Notes: a model not told the origin generated them from the sequence alone. DNA of 64,000 bases from Flaccisagitta enflata (GCA_965153355.1 OZ231126.1:47430001-47494000), one strand, 5' to 3'; positions 51,629 to 63,285 are shown, counted from the first letter of the stretch. Translations and numbers: made by a program.

Positions 51629-52264
51629 CACATAGGTTAATTGAACCAAAAGAACCATGTGGAGGATTGATGGGGTGAATTTAGACAATGGAAGGCAGGT
51701 GGCAGACAGAGAGAGCTCTGGTTGGTTCGTTTTTTTCTCAAGTGGCGTATATCTCCATATCTTGTGTGTCTCATAAAAAGGCTTCGGAGGGAAGCATTTG
51801 TAAACATCGCGGATATCCGATGTCCACTTTGTCCCTTTTCCAGCTCTGCGCTTCCATTACCGAGTGCTTGCCACAAATATCGTTGCCTGCACGCTTAACC
51901 AATAACCATGGATATGAGGCTCAATGTCAGTCTGTCAATCAATTCATATCATTGACACCGTACATTGAACATAGGGAACCCAGTAGCTCGAATTAGCCTC
52001 TCTTGTTCACAATTTAATCTGTGTCGGGGAGAATCATGCCACAGCGAATGCCAAAATGTGTCATCTTTTGAGTGGCGGTCTTCGAAGGGAAGGTGACCAA
52101 TGCTTTTCTTGGCGGCTCAACTTTCAGCCTTGAGGGACAAATCCCTTCCATGAATCTCAACCCAATTCAAACAACCATTTATGCTAGGAAAAAAACTTGT
52201 TAGATTATTGATTCTTCTTGAGGTTCATTCCCCAGTCTTAAGGATAATATCCCAGCCTCAAGGG

Positions 52265-53246
52265 CAGGCCTGAGCTATATAGCATTTTTGTCAACTATAC
52301 AATACCAATACAATACTTTCAAGTATTGGGACAATACAATACAATACCAATAAAATACAATATCCATTAAAATTGTATATAATACATTATCATAGTATAC
52401 AATACAATACAATACAATATTTAGATGATTTTATATAGTTTTGATAATAAGTATTAAGTAGTAATATGTATTAAGATGTATAGTTAGATGATATACTAAT
52501 GTTTAAAAAGAATGTAATAATCTTGATCATTATATAAATAAATTGTTATAAAGGAAGAGCTGAAAAATTTTCATATTTTTTTTCATTTTGATAAAAGTCT
52601 TATTTCATTTTTATGTTATTCGGTCTTTATCCTTAATATTTTTTTGTTTTTTTTTACACTCATCTATTTGTTTCTTTTTTTGTTCAGATCTGATTCTCTT
52701 TTTTTTTCATTTTCTTTTGTTTGTTTGTTTGTTTGTTTGTTTGTTTGTTTGTTTGTTTGTTTGTGTTTTTCATTGTCTTTCCCTGTCTCTTTCTCTCTCT
52801 CTCCTGTAGATTCTTTATTTTCTTGCTCTTCCTCCTCTTCTTCCTTCCAGCTTCTAACCACTGATTGTTTCTTTCATATATTTTTATTCTTCTTTTTCTT
52901 CTTTGTCTATATTTCTAACCCATCTAATTAGTCATAAGTTCTTCTTCCTCTTTCTCTTTTCATCCCTCACCCACTTTTACTTTCAGCAAATCCTCTTCTC
53001 CTTTTATCTCTCACCTTCTCTTCTTCTTTTATTCTCCCTCAGACCTAGGAATAATTTTCCTTTTTCTATTCATCTCCTTCAGTCTTTCTCTCATATATTT
53101 CACTTTTCTCAGATCAGCTTTTTTGTAATATTGTATAGTATTGTATTGAAAAAAAAAAACAAAATAAACTACATGTATTGGGAAAACCCAATACACAAGA
53201 ATATTGTAAACCCAATACCAATACCCAATACAATCGCTCAGGCCTG
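52265..53246. mobile_element. 982-bp hAT-like element with 8-bp TSD inserted in a minisatellite
   Basis: CAGGCCTGAGC at left, GCTCAGGCCTG at right, with CTCAAGGG duplicated on both sides (52257-52264, 53247-53254). Subterminal AATACAATACC repeats on both sides. It split a GGGCAGCGG-family 20-bp array, whose units continue on both sides. Confidence 0.88.
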
Positions 53247-53254
53247 CTCAAGGG

Positions 53255-53460
53255 TCAAGGCTCATATCTCAGCCTCAAGGCTACAATCCCATCCTCGAGG
53301 CTCAAATTTCAACCTCAAAGTTTAAGTCCATGCTACAATGCTCAAATCATAACTGTGCACGGGACAGCGGCTCCCTCAAGCCACTGCCCCACTTATCACT
53401 ACATGAACTGAGTTAGTGGTAACGGTTGCCGCTGACCATCTGACACTTTTGCAACTTTTT
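53255..53460. mobile_element. GGGCAGCGG-family element, decayed right part
   Basis: CTCAAGGCTACAATCCC-type 20-bp units, then GGACAGCGGCTCCC... CACTGCCCC and the flank GGTAACGGTTGCCGCTGACC with ATCTGACACTTTTGC. Confidence 0.6.
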
Positions 53461-53803
53461 ATGTTTTATGGCTAACAGATTCCGCAATCTTAAAAACCTA
53501 CAATTATTATCATGATAGTTTCGCTCAATGTATCCAAGATAAGGACCACTGGACCATTGGACCAGCTCTCCATTGGAATAAAGATAGAGTTGGACAGAGT
53601 GGGCAGTTTAACGTTGCAACGGGAGGGTTTCATATTTTGGGTACAGAGATAAGAACCTTTTTTTGTAGGTTAACGATAAAATCAAATGATTAAAGGAAGT
53701 TTACTGCACAAGTTTTTGCTGAAATTTTCGTCGTTTCTAGGAGAGAAAAATGAAGCAAAAAGTGAGAAACTAGAAAGTAGAATACAACATCAAGTTATCA
53801 AAC

Positions 53804-53861
53804 ATGACACTAACTCAGCGAGGAACAAACTACATAGAAAAAACCCAGTGGATCCACGTTG
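53804..53861 (+). CDS. GPCR exon 1: start and short extracellular N-terminus
   Basis: ATG in the context AAACATGAC. 19 codons (MTLTQRGTNYIEKTQWIHV) and one base, then donor G|GTAAAT. The one-base remainder fits the two-base start of the TM1 exon. No signal peptide is seen, which is usual for the class. Confidence 0.65.
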
Positions 53862-56800
53862 GTAAATTGAAAACTTGTTGGTGTTGTCATGTTGTAGATT
53901 TTTCTCATGAATTTCTACAACTATTGTCATGAATTAATTATTACTCACTTTCTCAGTGTCCTCGAATCTTCAACTACTCATCAGTATTTTTGGCATATTT
54001 GGCAACGTTTTGTGCGTCGTCGTTTTTCTTCGAGGAGGAAAAAATTTCAGAACATCGACTTACATTTATGCCATTGTTTTATCTATATTCGATACTATTG
54101 GTAAGTGGGTAAACTCTATGTATGTGAATGATCGCGCTTAGTTTGTGGCTCTGTGTCGATGCGTGTACTGTCTGTGCCAGTTATCATTGCCAGTCATCAC
54201 TGCCCCTGCCAACTCGCAGCTCTAGCGTCTTACCAAGTGTGGCACGTCATCAATGTTCAAGAGGGGTCGCTCTTTAGCTCCATTCACCCAATCCAACTGA
54301 AGGATGATCTCCAATGTAAGGTGTTGTTCTTCCTCAGGTATACCGCAGATTAGTTATGTGCAACCGTTTGATTCTACAGTCATTGTCTGTGTCTTTTTGG
54401 CTAGCATCTCTTTGTAAATGAAAGCGTAGTAGGGGATAACAATTTACTGTTGCTCTAGAAAAACTGTTTGTATACATAGATGCCCAACACTTTTCAGGCG
54501 ATGCATTTTTCGCCTCATCCATACACGACCATGTCTTACAATGTCACCTAAAAAGTCAGACAACGTGATATGTCACAGTGCAAACAAAGGCATAATTAGA
54601 CAACCATACATATTCATAACCTGCTTTATTGTAACAAATCAAAGTATACTTTGTTTTTTTTTAGATTTATGATTCACATGCACAATGCTTAAAAATAGAA
54701 ACAAACCAAGAAACTTGATTGACGCAAGATGAGATGAGAGATTGATGAGATGCATTGATTGCATTGCATTGCATTGCATTGATTGCATTGCATTTATTGC
54801 ATTGATGAGAGACAGAAACAATCACTCATTTGCATGAATTCCCTAAAAATACAGTTCAAAGAATTCAAGAAGCAGTCAGTTGAAATTCTAAGACTGTCTC
54901 CCGATGCCAAATTTTGCATTTTTAAGAACATAGCCCTATTCCTTCAATTTTTTTTCGAATGAGGCTGTGTGTTTGGAAATTTATCAAATTAGAAACCGGC
55001 TTAGAATTTCACCCAAGACAACTCCAATAGCAAAATCTTTTTTTTGTTTTATAAATCTACAATTTTTGCATCATTCATCCTCATTTTTTTGTACACTTAA
55101 GTGAGATATCAATTATCTTTCATGCAGAAATGTCATTGATAAAAATGGATAAACCTATTTTCAGTTTTAAAAAATCACTATTTGAAAATATAAAAAAAAA
55201 TTTCCTAAAAAATGTGTTGATTCATTAAATTTTTTTTCGTTTGCACGGTGACATAAGATGTCATAAAATATAATGTCGTTGTCATTGTCATTGTCATTGT
55301 CATTGTCATTGTCATTGTCGTTGTCATTTCTTTGAAGCGACGCGGCCTTCATCGCCTCCTCGGCAGTCATCGTCGTCATCACCATGGAGAGACTCATCAT
55401 TCTCAAAAAGCCACTCAAAGCAGTCGCCTTCACCTCCAAGTAAGACACGAGGATAATGGCCAAATAAACCAACGAGAGCAACCCATGCCTCTGCTTGTGG
55501 ATGCGTGACCGTCTGACAGACAGACAGTGTGATAGATCGACTAAGGAAATCCAAGAGAGTAACACCGATGGAGAACGTGGCTAGCTAGACATACCTGTAC
55601 GACATATCACATATGGATCTGCTCATGATTGCGTTCAACTAATAGACCGAGATAGGTCTAAGACCAAATTTTAGGTACAACTCAATAGTAGATTTTAAGA
55701 AAAAATTCGGTCAGGAAAAGGGCAGGTCTAGGCGTTCTACCAGCCGCACTACCCCGTAATTCCACCACGTCACCACCCTTCCCTCTCCATTCCCATCCAG
55801 CACAAGATGGACTTTTCTCGTCGTGTCTTTGATTATCGCGTTTTCGTCTGCGCTTTCCGTGCCTCAGCTGACGCAGAATCTGGTCCATTTAAACACGGAT
55901 TGTGTCACAAATAATGCCTCATCTTATTGCTACTGCGTCGACCCTTTTGATCCTATGACGAGAAAAGGTCTGCTTATTGGTCACTACGCATGTCAGAGTG
56001 CCAGAATCGGCCAAAACTGGCTTTCCCCCCGCCATCATCTGTTTCCTTAAAATTTATCAAATGAGCCGTTGCGCGACTTTCAAATCAAACGGGAACCATT
56101 GTTAGGGTGACTGTTAAGTTTCCATAAAAATCTATGGCGGAGGCAAAATTTGCATAATAAGAATATTGCTTTTAATGCTATTTCAATACAAACTTCAACC
56201 ACCCCCTAACGATGGTTCCCGATCGAATTGAAGGTTGCTCAACGGCTCATTTGACAGGACTTCTGCAAAAAGGATAATGGCGGGGGGAAAGCCAGTTTCG
56301 CCCGTTTTTGGCACCCTGACATGCGTATTGGTCAGTCTTAAATGCCGTCGCAAATGTGTTCTCAAAGGTTTGACCAAGGTTTGTCCGTTTGTCTGCCCGT
56401 TCATCCGTCACAGAGTCAAAGGTATGGGCTTCGGACAGGGGACAACCTTTATGTTCACCAGACAAACCCCTCAATTACTGGTTCAGACTTACACAATTAT
56501 TGATTTCATAAACCAATCGTTTTGTTTGTCATTGTCGTCGTCATACTTTTGTAGCGCCGTTGTTATGACACAACATTTTTATGTTTCTAAGTTTGTTTAT
56601 GTTTTTGGTTTTTTTTAATTCATTACAACTTCCGTTGTCGATAAATCATTCCATCGCATGAAAATGTAACAAAACAAGAATTCTTTTTTTTTTTTCACGG
56701 GCCATTTATTTTTGTTCTGTTTTTGATGTTGTTTTGTCTTTCCAATAACACAACAGATGGCGCCGATATTCGTAGCAATTTATACGCGGAAATGAAATAT

Positions 56801-58007
56801 TTGGTGTTTTACTCTTTGGTGCCTATGACGGTGATTCTGATGGCCAACTACGCCATTATGAAAATTGCCAAAAACAAATGGAATCGGAATAACGGAAGTC
56901 ACTCGTGGAAATTCGATCGGGTGAGATGACTCAAATTTCCGGATGAAGTGAGAGACTCTGTGAGGGGAGGGTGGGTAGGTGGGTATTTGTCGGTCCTTTT
57001 GTCTGTTGGTCGGTTTGTCTGCGTGGCGGTCTGACTGTCTGGATGTCCATCTGTCCGTCTCTCTGTACGACTATCTGTCTATGAGTCTTTGACAAGTGGA
57101 ACAATCTTTCACTCCCAACCTGAAAGATATGGAAGAGGGCCTTGTGAGCCCTCAATGACTAGTTACTTCAGGCATAACTCCTAATTTTCCATTCAGCAAA
57201 ACTGACTTAGCAAACATATTAGGTTTTCGGTATTTCTGCGGTTTATGATGGATATGGGCTATGGCACTGATGTTTCTTAATTCCTTTTTTTTTTCTTGTT
57301 TTAGTCACCAATTCCTCCTACTATTTATCCGAATGGTCACATTCGAAGGCATCAGATAAGAAAACCTTTTATCTCACTTTACAAATCAACCGTCTTACTC
57401 AGGTTTGTGTAAAAAAAAGCTGAAAAAGCTTTTCATCACTTGTTTCAGACTGAGAGTATTTTCCAACATAATGTGTTTTATGACACGTGAATGTTGTATT
57501 CCAATCAGCGTTTCCTTCTTTTGGCTGGTTGCCCCATGGACTGCTGTCCTTATCGGACTCATGATTGAAGAAATGCGAGTCGGTTCTCAACAGAGCGAAA
57601 TCCATGGGTGAGAAATACAGCAACGGCCTCCGCTACGCTAAAGTGTACTGACACAAAAACATATTTTGCACACTTAAGTTAACTTTTTTTTTCCTGACTT
57701 CTTTTATAGAAATTTATGCGTATTTTACGATCGTTCAAAATTCATAGTTTCTTCATTTCACGCATTTTTCTAATGACAAACCAGCAACTTCAACACCTCC
57801 AACATTGCCTCCACATCATTGACTTCGTTAAACCATTGGAGTTTGGCTTTGGAATTGACTTCCGTGTTGACGCTTTTGAATCACGCCTCCAACATCCTCA
57901 TCTTCGCTTTCGCTGGCGCAAAATTCAGACAACAAATCAAAAAGATTTTCTGTTGGAAAGGAATCTGTTTGAGAAAGACTCTGGTCCATCCGAGCCGCTG
58001 GGATTGA
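53804..58007 (+). CDS. Host gene 2: rhodopsin-class (class A) peptide-type GPCR, joined model
   Basis: Nine exons (53804-53861, 53957-54100, 54220-54337, 55338-55439, 55801-55967, 56757-56920, 57305-57402, 57449-57607, 57785-58007) total 1233 nt, or 410 residues and a stop, all in phase with GT..AG borders. TM1 has the GN motif (GIFGNVLCVVVF), TM2 has LSIFD with Asp 2.50, and Cys 3.25 (QCKVLFFL) lies exactly 24 residues before the Glu of ERL, the DRY equivalent. TM4 has Trp 4.50, the second extracellular loop has Cys and an Asn-Ala-Ser site, TM6 has WLVAPW, and TM7 has SNILIFAFAGAKFRQQ in place of NPxxY. Cys residues after TM7 could be palmitoylated. The TM7/helix-8 style (N-x-x-x-F-x-x-x-x-G-x-K-F-R) is seen in FMRFamide-type peptide receptors of protostomes. 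The ligand cannot be told from sequence. Confidence 0.88.
53957..54100 (+). CDS. GPCR exon 2: TM1 and start of TM2
   Basis: Acceptor ACTTTCTCAG, donor TTG|GTAAGT. It encodes TM1 with the Gly-Asn motif (GIFGNVLCVVVFLRGG), a short loop KNFRTST, and TM2 up to the conserved Asp (YAIVLSIFDTI). Phase 1 in and 1 out. Confidence 0.9.
54220..54337 (+). CDS. GPCR exon 3: end of TM2, first extracellular loop, start of TM3
   Basis: Starts after AACTCGCAG (54219). A second in-phase AG at 54225 would shorten it by two codons. Contains the loop SLFSSIHPIQLKDDLQ, then Cys 3.25 and KVLFFL. Donor CAG|GTATAC, phase 2 out. The spacing from Cys to the ERL motif in the next exon is exact for the family, which fixes the join. 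Confidence 0.8.
55273..55328. repeat. (GTCATT)n array before GPCR exon 4
   Basis: Hexanucleotide GTCATT array ending 9 bp before the acceptor at 55337. Confidence 0.92.
55338..55439 (+). CDS. GPCR exon 4: TM3 with ERL motif and second intracellular loop
   Basis: Acceptor TTTCTTTGAAG, directly after a (GTCATT)n microsatellite that lies at 55273-55328. It encodes AAFIASSAVIVVITMERLII and the loop LKKPLKAVAFTS. Donor AA|GTAAGA, phase 2 in and out. The DRY motif is Glu-Arg-Leu. Confidence 0.85.
55801..55967 (+). CDS. GPCR exon 5: TM4 and second extracellular loop
   Basis: Acceptor TTCCCATCCAG, donor AAAG|GTCTGC (weak). TM4 RWTFLVVSLIIAFSSAL carries Trp 4.50. The loop has Cys residues (TDC, CYC) that can pair with Cys 3.25, and an Asn-Ala-Ser glycosylation site. 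Confidence 0.85.
56757..56920 (+). CDS. GPCR exon 6: TM5 and start of third intracellular loop
   Basis: Acceptor AACACAACAG, donor CGG|GTGAGA. TM5 reads MKYLVFYSLVPMTVILMANY, with Pro near the middle as in class A, followed by a basic loop (IAKNKWNRNN). Confidence 0.87.
57305..57402 (+). CDS. GPCR exon 7: third intracellular loop
   Basis: Acceptor TTTTCTTGTTTTAG, donor CAG|GTTTGT, phase 0 in and 2 out. Basic, His/Arg-rich loop segment (SPIPPTIYPNGHIRRHQIRK). No own family signature; it is placed by phase and position. Confidence 0.72.
57449..57607 (+). CDS. GPCR exon 8: TM6 and third extracellular loop
   Basis: Acceptor CACTTGTTTCAG; the intron before it is only 46 bp. TM6 contains SVSFFWLVAPWTAVLIGLMI. 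The usual Phe-x-x-x-Trp-x-Pro has become Trp-x-x-x-Pro. Donor GG|GTGAGA, phase 2. Confidence 0.85.
57785..58007 (+). CDS. GPCR exon 9: TM7, helix 8 and C-tail
   Basis: Acceptor GACAAACCAG, stop TGA at 58005-58007. TM7 is ELTSVLTLLNHASNILIFAF and helix 8 is AGAKFRQQIKKIF, followed by Cys-containing CWKGIC. NPxxY is replaced by N-I-L-I-F. The C-tail is short. Confidence 0.87.
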
Positions 58008-58248
58008 AATATATTAGTTATTCGATTTGGTACTTTACTCAGCTTCATTGCATTCCAACAGTATTGGCAAAACAATTGCGCAACTGCAAAAGAATGCAAT
58101 TGTGGATCATCCCAGGTTATACTGTGTTTGCAAATTAAAAAAAAAAAAGAACAACCAAAAAGAAAAACAAATTGGAGATTGGTATAACTTTCTTTTACTT
58201 GTGTTGTTAGTGAGTACACGCAGTACACACAATGACACTAAAAAAAAA

Positions 58249-58396
58249 ACAAGGCCGGATACTCGGCAATCCAGTCCCGGACGGTTGGGCAGGAGCAGTA
58301 ATGCGAATACTGCTGGGAATTCAAAAATGTGACCTACCGACTTACCGACCTACCGACCGACACGGCAAGGTGTAGAGTCGCGTGTCCGCGACTAGA
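58249..58396 (-). mobile_element. TTTAGTCGCG-family element, reverse, 3' of the GPCR
   Basis: AACAAGGCCGGATACTCGGC, CCTACCGACTTACCGACC, GTAGAGTCGCGTGTCCGCGA. Very like the copies at 11888 and 15480. Confidence 0.85.
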
Positions 58397-58624
58397 AATA
58401 TGTGAGACAGGCAGACAGACAGACAGACAGACAGAGTCAGATGTATAGATAACAATACAGACGCATACACAGATTGTGGACAGGAGAACTTTTTCTGTCG
58501 TTTTCATGCACCAAAACACGAGTGGCTCTTAAAGCTATGTTAGACCATTGTCATAAACACAACGTCTCCATTCATTTCATTGTTATTGTGCTTCGATATG
58601 ATCGTTTCGCTAAGTTGATGTCGA

Positions 58625-58630
58625 AATAAA
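58625..58630 (+). promoter_or_regulatory. AATAAA 3' of the GPCR gene
   Basis: First AATAAA after the GPCR stop, about 620 bp downstream. Between them lies a reverse-oriented TTTAGTCGCG-family repeat (58249-58396) that would be in the 3' UTR. Confidence 0.35.
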
Positions 58631-59008
58631 GTATCAGCCGTATTTTGAGCCAAAGCATACAAGCAAAAAAGAAAAAAATACAACAAAAAATCCCCCCCCC
58701 CCACATTTCTGTTTCGAATCCTCCCACTCGTGGATTATGAAAAATGAGGGAAAATAAACAGATGAGCCTCTGATGTTGAGGAAGTCGATTTGTGTTTGGG
58801 TCGGCAATGGGAATTCTAATACATTCTAGAAAAACGCGTCCATTCGAGTTGTAGACTGAATTTACTGTCTGTCAAACTTTGTGTGAAATTTCGCTTTCTT
58901 ACTTTAACTTCACAATGCAAGACAATTTTAATCACGGATGCCTAGTTTTATTGTCTCAACGCTACAAGAAGCATCAATGTTATGCGCAGCAGTCTTGAAG
59001 GGGACTAA

Positions 59009-59011
<3 letters not shown>

Positions 59012-59104
<93 letters not shown>

Positions 59105-59142
59105 AATAACAACAAAAACAACAACAACAACAATAACAACAA

Positions 59143-59181
<39 letters not shown>

Positions 59182-59182
59182 A
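59012..59182. repeat. (CAA)n array
   Basis: ACAACAACA trinucleotide array with a few AAT and AAA changes. Confidence 0.95.
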
Positions 59183-59337
59183 GGAAAGGAAACAATTGCA
59201 TGCGAGCATCTAGATAAGATGTATCTAGTGTTATTCGTAAGCTAATATACTTTAAAATTGAAGGGATTAGCTTTCATTGGCAAAATCAATTTGTATTAGG
59301 GCGTCCTAAAAGAATTAATGATTAGGTCGATAATGCT

Positions 59338-59500
59338 CCCCTCCAAGGCCACACCCAACAATGGGGAGCTTGCTCGGCGCGCAATTTTTTTTAGGCATCG
59401 CAGTGACTCAAAATATCACCCACTTCTCACAAAAATTCCTTAGTTTCAAGGAAAATGACCTCAATTTAATTTCTAGTGTTCCGCACCAAGGTTATTGATG
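59338..59500. repeat. Dispersed repeat, inverted copy at 63286-63430
   Basis: AAATATCACCCACTTCTCAC, TTAGTTTCAAGGAAAATGAC and TTCCGCACCAAGG recur in reverse at 63286-63430. No ends defined. Confidence 0.65.
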
Positions 59501-59635
59501 CAATAAAGAACTATTTTTTCCACAAAGTTGTTTTTCTCTGTTGCACTTGATTTGATTTGATTAAAGGTGGTTCTCACTGATAACCCGATTATCATCTTAT
59601 TCTTTACATTATTTTCATTTCTTTAGCCTCTGACA

Positions 59636-59995
59636 CTCAACTCTATAAGAGGCTTTGTCCATCTATCTGTCCATCTGTCAGTCCAGATACTTTTTGTGTA
59701 TATTTGAGCAGCGGCATAGGGGAAGGGACTTTTGGGACTTTCAGGGAAGTCCGTTGTTGGGAAGGAAAACAAAACAAGTGACGCGGGGTCACAATATCGT
59801 TGCGGGCGGATGAGCAGGGGCATCCAACTTCCATTCACACCCTATGCCCCCCCCACATATTCACAAAAGGCATCTAAAATGTCATTTTCACATTGTCTGA
59901 CTCGTTTCCATGGACGGACCGACGGACCAATGGACCGACGGACCAATAGACCGACGGACAGACAAAGCCTCTTATAGAGTTGCATGTCCTAACTT
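59636..59995. mobile_element. Inverted-ended repeat (CTCTATAAGAGGCTTTGTC)
   Basis: CAACTCTATAAGAGGCTTTG with TCCATCTATCTGTCC at left and GACAAAGCCTCTTATAGAGT at right are inverted. The same end AAGCCTCTTATAGAGTTGCG occurs at 34205 and 35390. Confidence 0.7.
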
Positions 59996-60067
59996 AAATA
60001 GTCAAAAGCGTTAGATGTCAGCGGTACCCGTGCCCTGCTTAAGTAGGTTGTGCTTGAAGTTGAGAAG

Positions 60068-60548
60068 CAGGCAGCGCCCCAAAGGGTCGATGACCTATCT
60101 TTCACACACATGGAAATTTTCTCTTCTGGGATTTGGGCCTTGAGAGGCTGGGATTTTGGCCTCAAGGCTGGGATTTGGGCCTCAAGGCTAGGGTTTGGGC
60201 CTCAAGCCTGGGATTTGGGCCTCAAGCCTGGGATTTGGGCTTCGAGCCTGGGATTTGGGCCTTGCCGCTGGGATTTGAGCCTCAAGGCTGGGACGTTGGC
60301 CTCAATGCTGGGATTTTGTCCTCAAGGCTGGGGTTTTGGCCTCTAGGTTTGGATTTGGGCCTCCAGGTTTGGATTTGGGCCTGGAGGCTGGGATTTGGGC
60401 CTCCAGGTTGGGATTTGGGCCGCAAGGCAGGAAATTGGGCCTGGAGGCTGGGATTTGAGTCCAGGAGGGGATGGACGGAGAAGAAGAAGAAGAAAATTCG
60501 CCATATGTGTGAAAGCATAGGTCATCGACCCCTTCGGGGCTGCTGCCC
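60068..60548. mobile_element. GGGCAGCGG-family element with 20-bp core
   Basis: Left GGCAGCGCCCCAAAGGGTCG, core 60125-60470 of GGGATTTGGGCCTCAAGGCT units, right CATATGTGTGAAAGCATAGG and CCCTTCGGGGCTGCTGCCC. Confidence 0.86.
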
Positions 60549-60755
60549 AAAAGGGAAGAAAGAAAAAGAAAGAAAAAGAAAACTGAGTAACAAAGAATGA
60601 CAGAAACAGATTTCAGGTCTGATAGGACAAATTTCAGGCCTGAGAGAGCCTGAGAGAGACAGACAGATGGATGGGCTGGCGAATGTATGGACGGATGGAT
60701 GGATGGAAAGACAGACAAACAAAAGTCCCTCTATTTTTTATAGGCCCAAAAAGCA

Positions 60756-61321
60756 GGGCAGCGTCCCCAAAGGGGACGAAGTCCTGTAGATTACAGGGGG
60801 ACTTTCGTTCGTTCGTCCGTTCGTTCGTTAGTTAGTTCGTTCGCCCCCCCCCCTTATCAGGCCCCTCAGGCCTAAAATCTGGCCTCTCAGGCCTCAAATC
60901 CAGCCTCTCAGGCCTCAAATCCAGCCTCTCAGGCCTCTAATCCAGCCTCTCCGGCCTCAAATCCAGCCTCTCAGGCCTCAAATCCAGCCTCTCTGGCATC
61001 AAATCCAGCCTCTCAGGCCTCAAATCCGACCTCTCAGGCCTCAAACCTGGCCTTTCAGACCACAAATTAGGCCTCGCAGGCCTCAAATCGAAATTCTCAT
61101 GCCTCAAACCTGTCCTCTCATGCCTCAAATTAGGCCTCAAGTTAGTCCTCTCAAGCTTCCAATTGGCATTCTCAGGCCTTACATCAGCCTTCTTAGACCT
61201 CAATTTAAGCTCTTGAAGGCCTTCAGTCAACCCTCTATGTAGCATCTCATCCACGTAAGGCAGGACAAACGAAAGTCCCCCTGTGTTCTACAGGACTTCG
61301 TCCCCTTCGGGGCCGCTGCCC
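60756..61321. mobile_element. GGGCAGCGG-family element with 21-bp core
   Basis: Left GGGCAGCGTCCCCAAAGGGG and ACGAAGTCCTGTAGATTACA; GTTCGTTCG tract; core 60860-61230 of CAGCCTCTCAGGCCTCAAATC units; right inverse end. Flank AAAGCAGGGCAAAGGGTATC is duplicated (61350-61470). Confidence 0.87.
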
Positions 61322-61479
61322 TGCTTCCCCTCACTCCAACTCACAATCACTCAAAGCAGGGCAAAGGGTATCACTGACCATATATTGCCCTTGGGTGACC
61401 TGTTCTTACTCCAATTCACAACCATGCAAAGCAGGGCAAAGGGTATCACTGACCACATATTGCCACCTGTTATACTTTC

Positions 61480-61719
61480 AAGGATTGGGGCCCGGAGGCT
61501 AGGGTTGATGCCTCAAGGCTGGGATCGGCGCATAAGGGGGAGAAGAAAGGAAAAGAAGAAGAAGAAGAAGAAATAGAAGAAGAAGAAGAAGAAGAAGAAG
61601 CAGAAGAAGAAGAAGAAGAAGATGAAGAAGAAGAAGAAGAAGAAGGAGGAAGAGGAGAGGGAGAAAATCTTCCACATGTGTGAAAGCATAGGTCAACAGC
61701 CCCCTCGGGGCCGCTGCCC
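61480..61719. mobile_element. GGGCAGCGG-family element, right part with (GAA)n
   Basis: GGTTGATGCCTCAAGGCTGG, a GAAGAAGAAG tract (61550-61650), then CACATGTGTGAAAGCATAGG and CTCGGGGCCGCTGCCC. Confidence 0.8.
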
Positions 61720-61778
61720 AAAAAGGAACAAAATGACAACAAAATTTTCAATTTCAAAAAATTTGGATGATGTCAAGT

Positions 61779-62471
61779 ACAGGTTCGGATGGATTATAAA
61801 ATGCTATATGTCACTTTCTAACCCACCCCACCCTACAGCCCAAACTATTTATAGTAGAGACATGAAATTTGGTATGGAAAGTCAGTGGGGGAATACTTTT
61901 TGGGCCATCAGAGGGTTTTTTCAATTTCCGCCCCTGAGCAGAGATATGGGGGTGGGGCGGTGTAACCCCTGAGGGTTAAAAAATCTCAAAAATTTTTTTT
62001 CATTTTTTTCCTATTTTTGAATTGTATTGGTTAAATCTAGTTTATATCATGGTGAATATACAAAAAATTTTGAATTATTCACAAAATTTGAAGAGTTATG
62101 CACTTTTAAACGTTAGCACGAGGTATTTCAAAAACATTAGAAATGCTTATAAAATCACTTAAAATTGGAATTTTTGAATAATTTTTAATTTTTCATGTTT
62201 ATTAGAGCCTAATACAACATATCCAATTGAAAAAATCCAAAATCCCAAAAAATATTTTTTTGAGATTTTTCAACCCTGAGGGGCTACCCCACCCCACCCC
62301 CATGTCTCTGCTCAGGGGCGGAAATTGAAAAAAACCCTCTGATGACCCAAAAAGTATTCCCCCACTGACTTTCCATACCAAATTTCATGTCTCTACTATA
62401 AGTGGTTTGGGCTGTAGGGTGGGGTGGGTTAGAAAGTGACATATAGCATTTTATAATCCATCCGAACCTGT
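61779..62471. mobile_element. 693-bp palindromic element with 4-bp TSD (AAGT)
   Basis: ACAGGTTCGGATGGATTATA at left is matched inversely by TATAATCCATCCGAACCTGT at right, and pairing runs over about 230 bp on each side (for example CCCCTGAGCAGAGA / TCTCTGCTCAGGGG). AAGT flanks both ends (61775-61778, 62472-62475). Confidence 0.9.
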
Positions 62472-62486
62472 AAGTTGCATCTCCGT

Positions 62487-62685
<199 letters not shown>

Positions 62686-63285
62686 GTTCCTGTACGGAAA
62701 AAGTTATTGCACAAAAAGTTTTTTGTCGGCTCCAGATTTTTATAAAGAGTGAAATTTGAGGAATTATTGTTTCATTTTAAGGGTGCTTTCTACAAATTAA
62801 CAGCGGGTATTCACCACGCATATCTATAAGTATGAGCTGAATAGCTGGTTTGTTGGTCTTCCAGTCTTTTTGTCAGCTGTGCTTGAGCTGAAAAGTTTCA
62901 AAGACACACGCTTTTCCTATGACCTTTATGCAATTGAATGGATAGAGCAAATTTAGTAACTGACCCTGCTCAAGTGCCTCATTCTGTCAATATCACTGCT
63001 CCTGTCTGGCCACACAAACTTTACAAAGAATGCACAAAGAGTGCACTGGTTTGAGGAAACACCATTCATCAGTGGGAAGAGCGAGTTTAACCAACATATC
63101 TCTGGCTGGGCAATGTGGGCAGGATCAGCGATATAGCCCATCTTTAAGGTGAATAAAACACTTGAACAGGGGCAGTGAGGCCAAAAATAAGTGACAGTTG
63201 GATAAACATCCCACCATTGCTGTATATAAAGTCTAGTGCAAAGAAATTGCATTTCAGTGTTTTTCAGAATTTCAACAACAACAAC

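Noticed and set aside
53236-53246. Helitron-type ends
   Set aside because: The elements have inverted ends and target duplications, unlike Helitrons.
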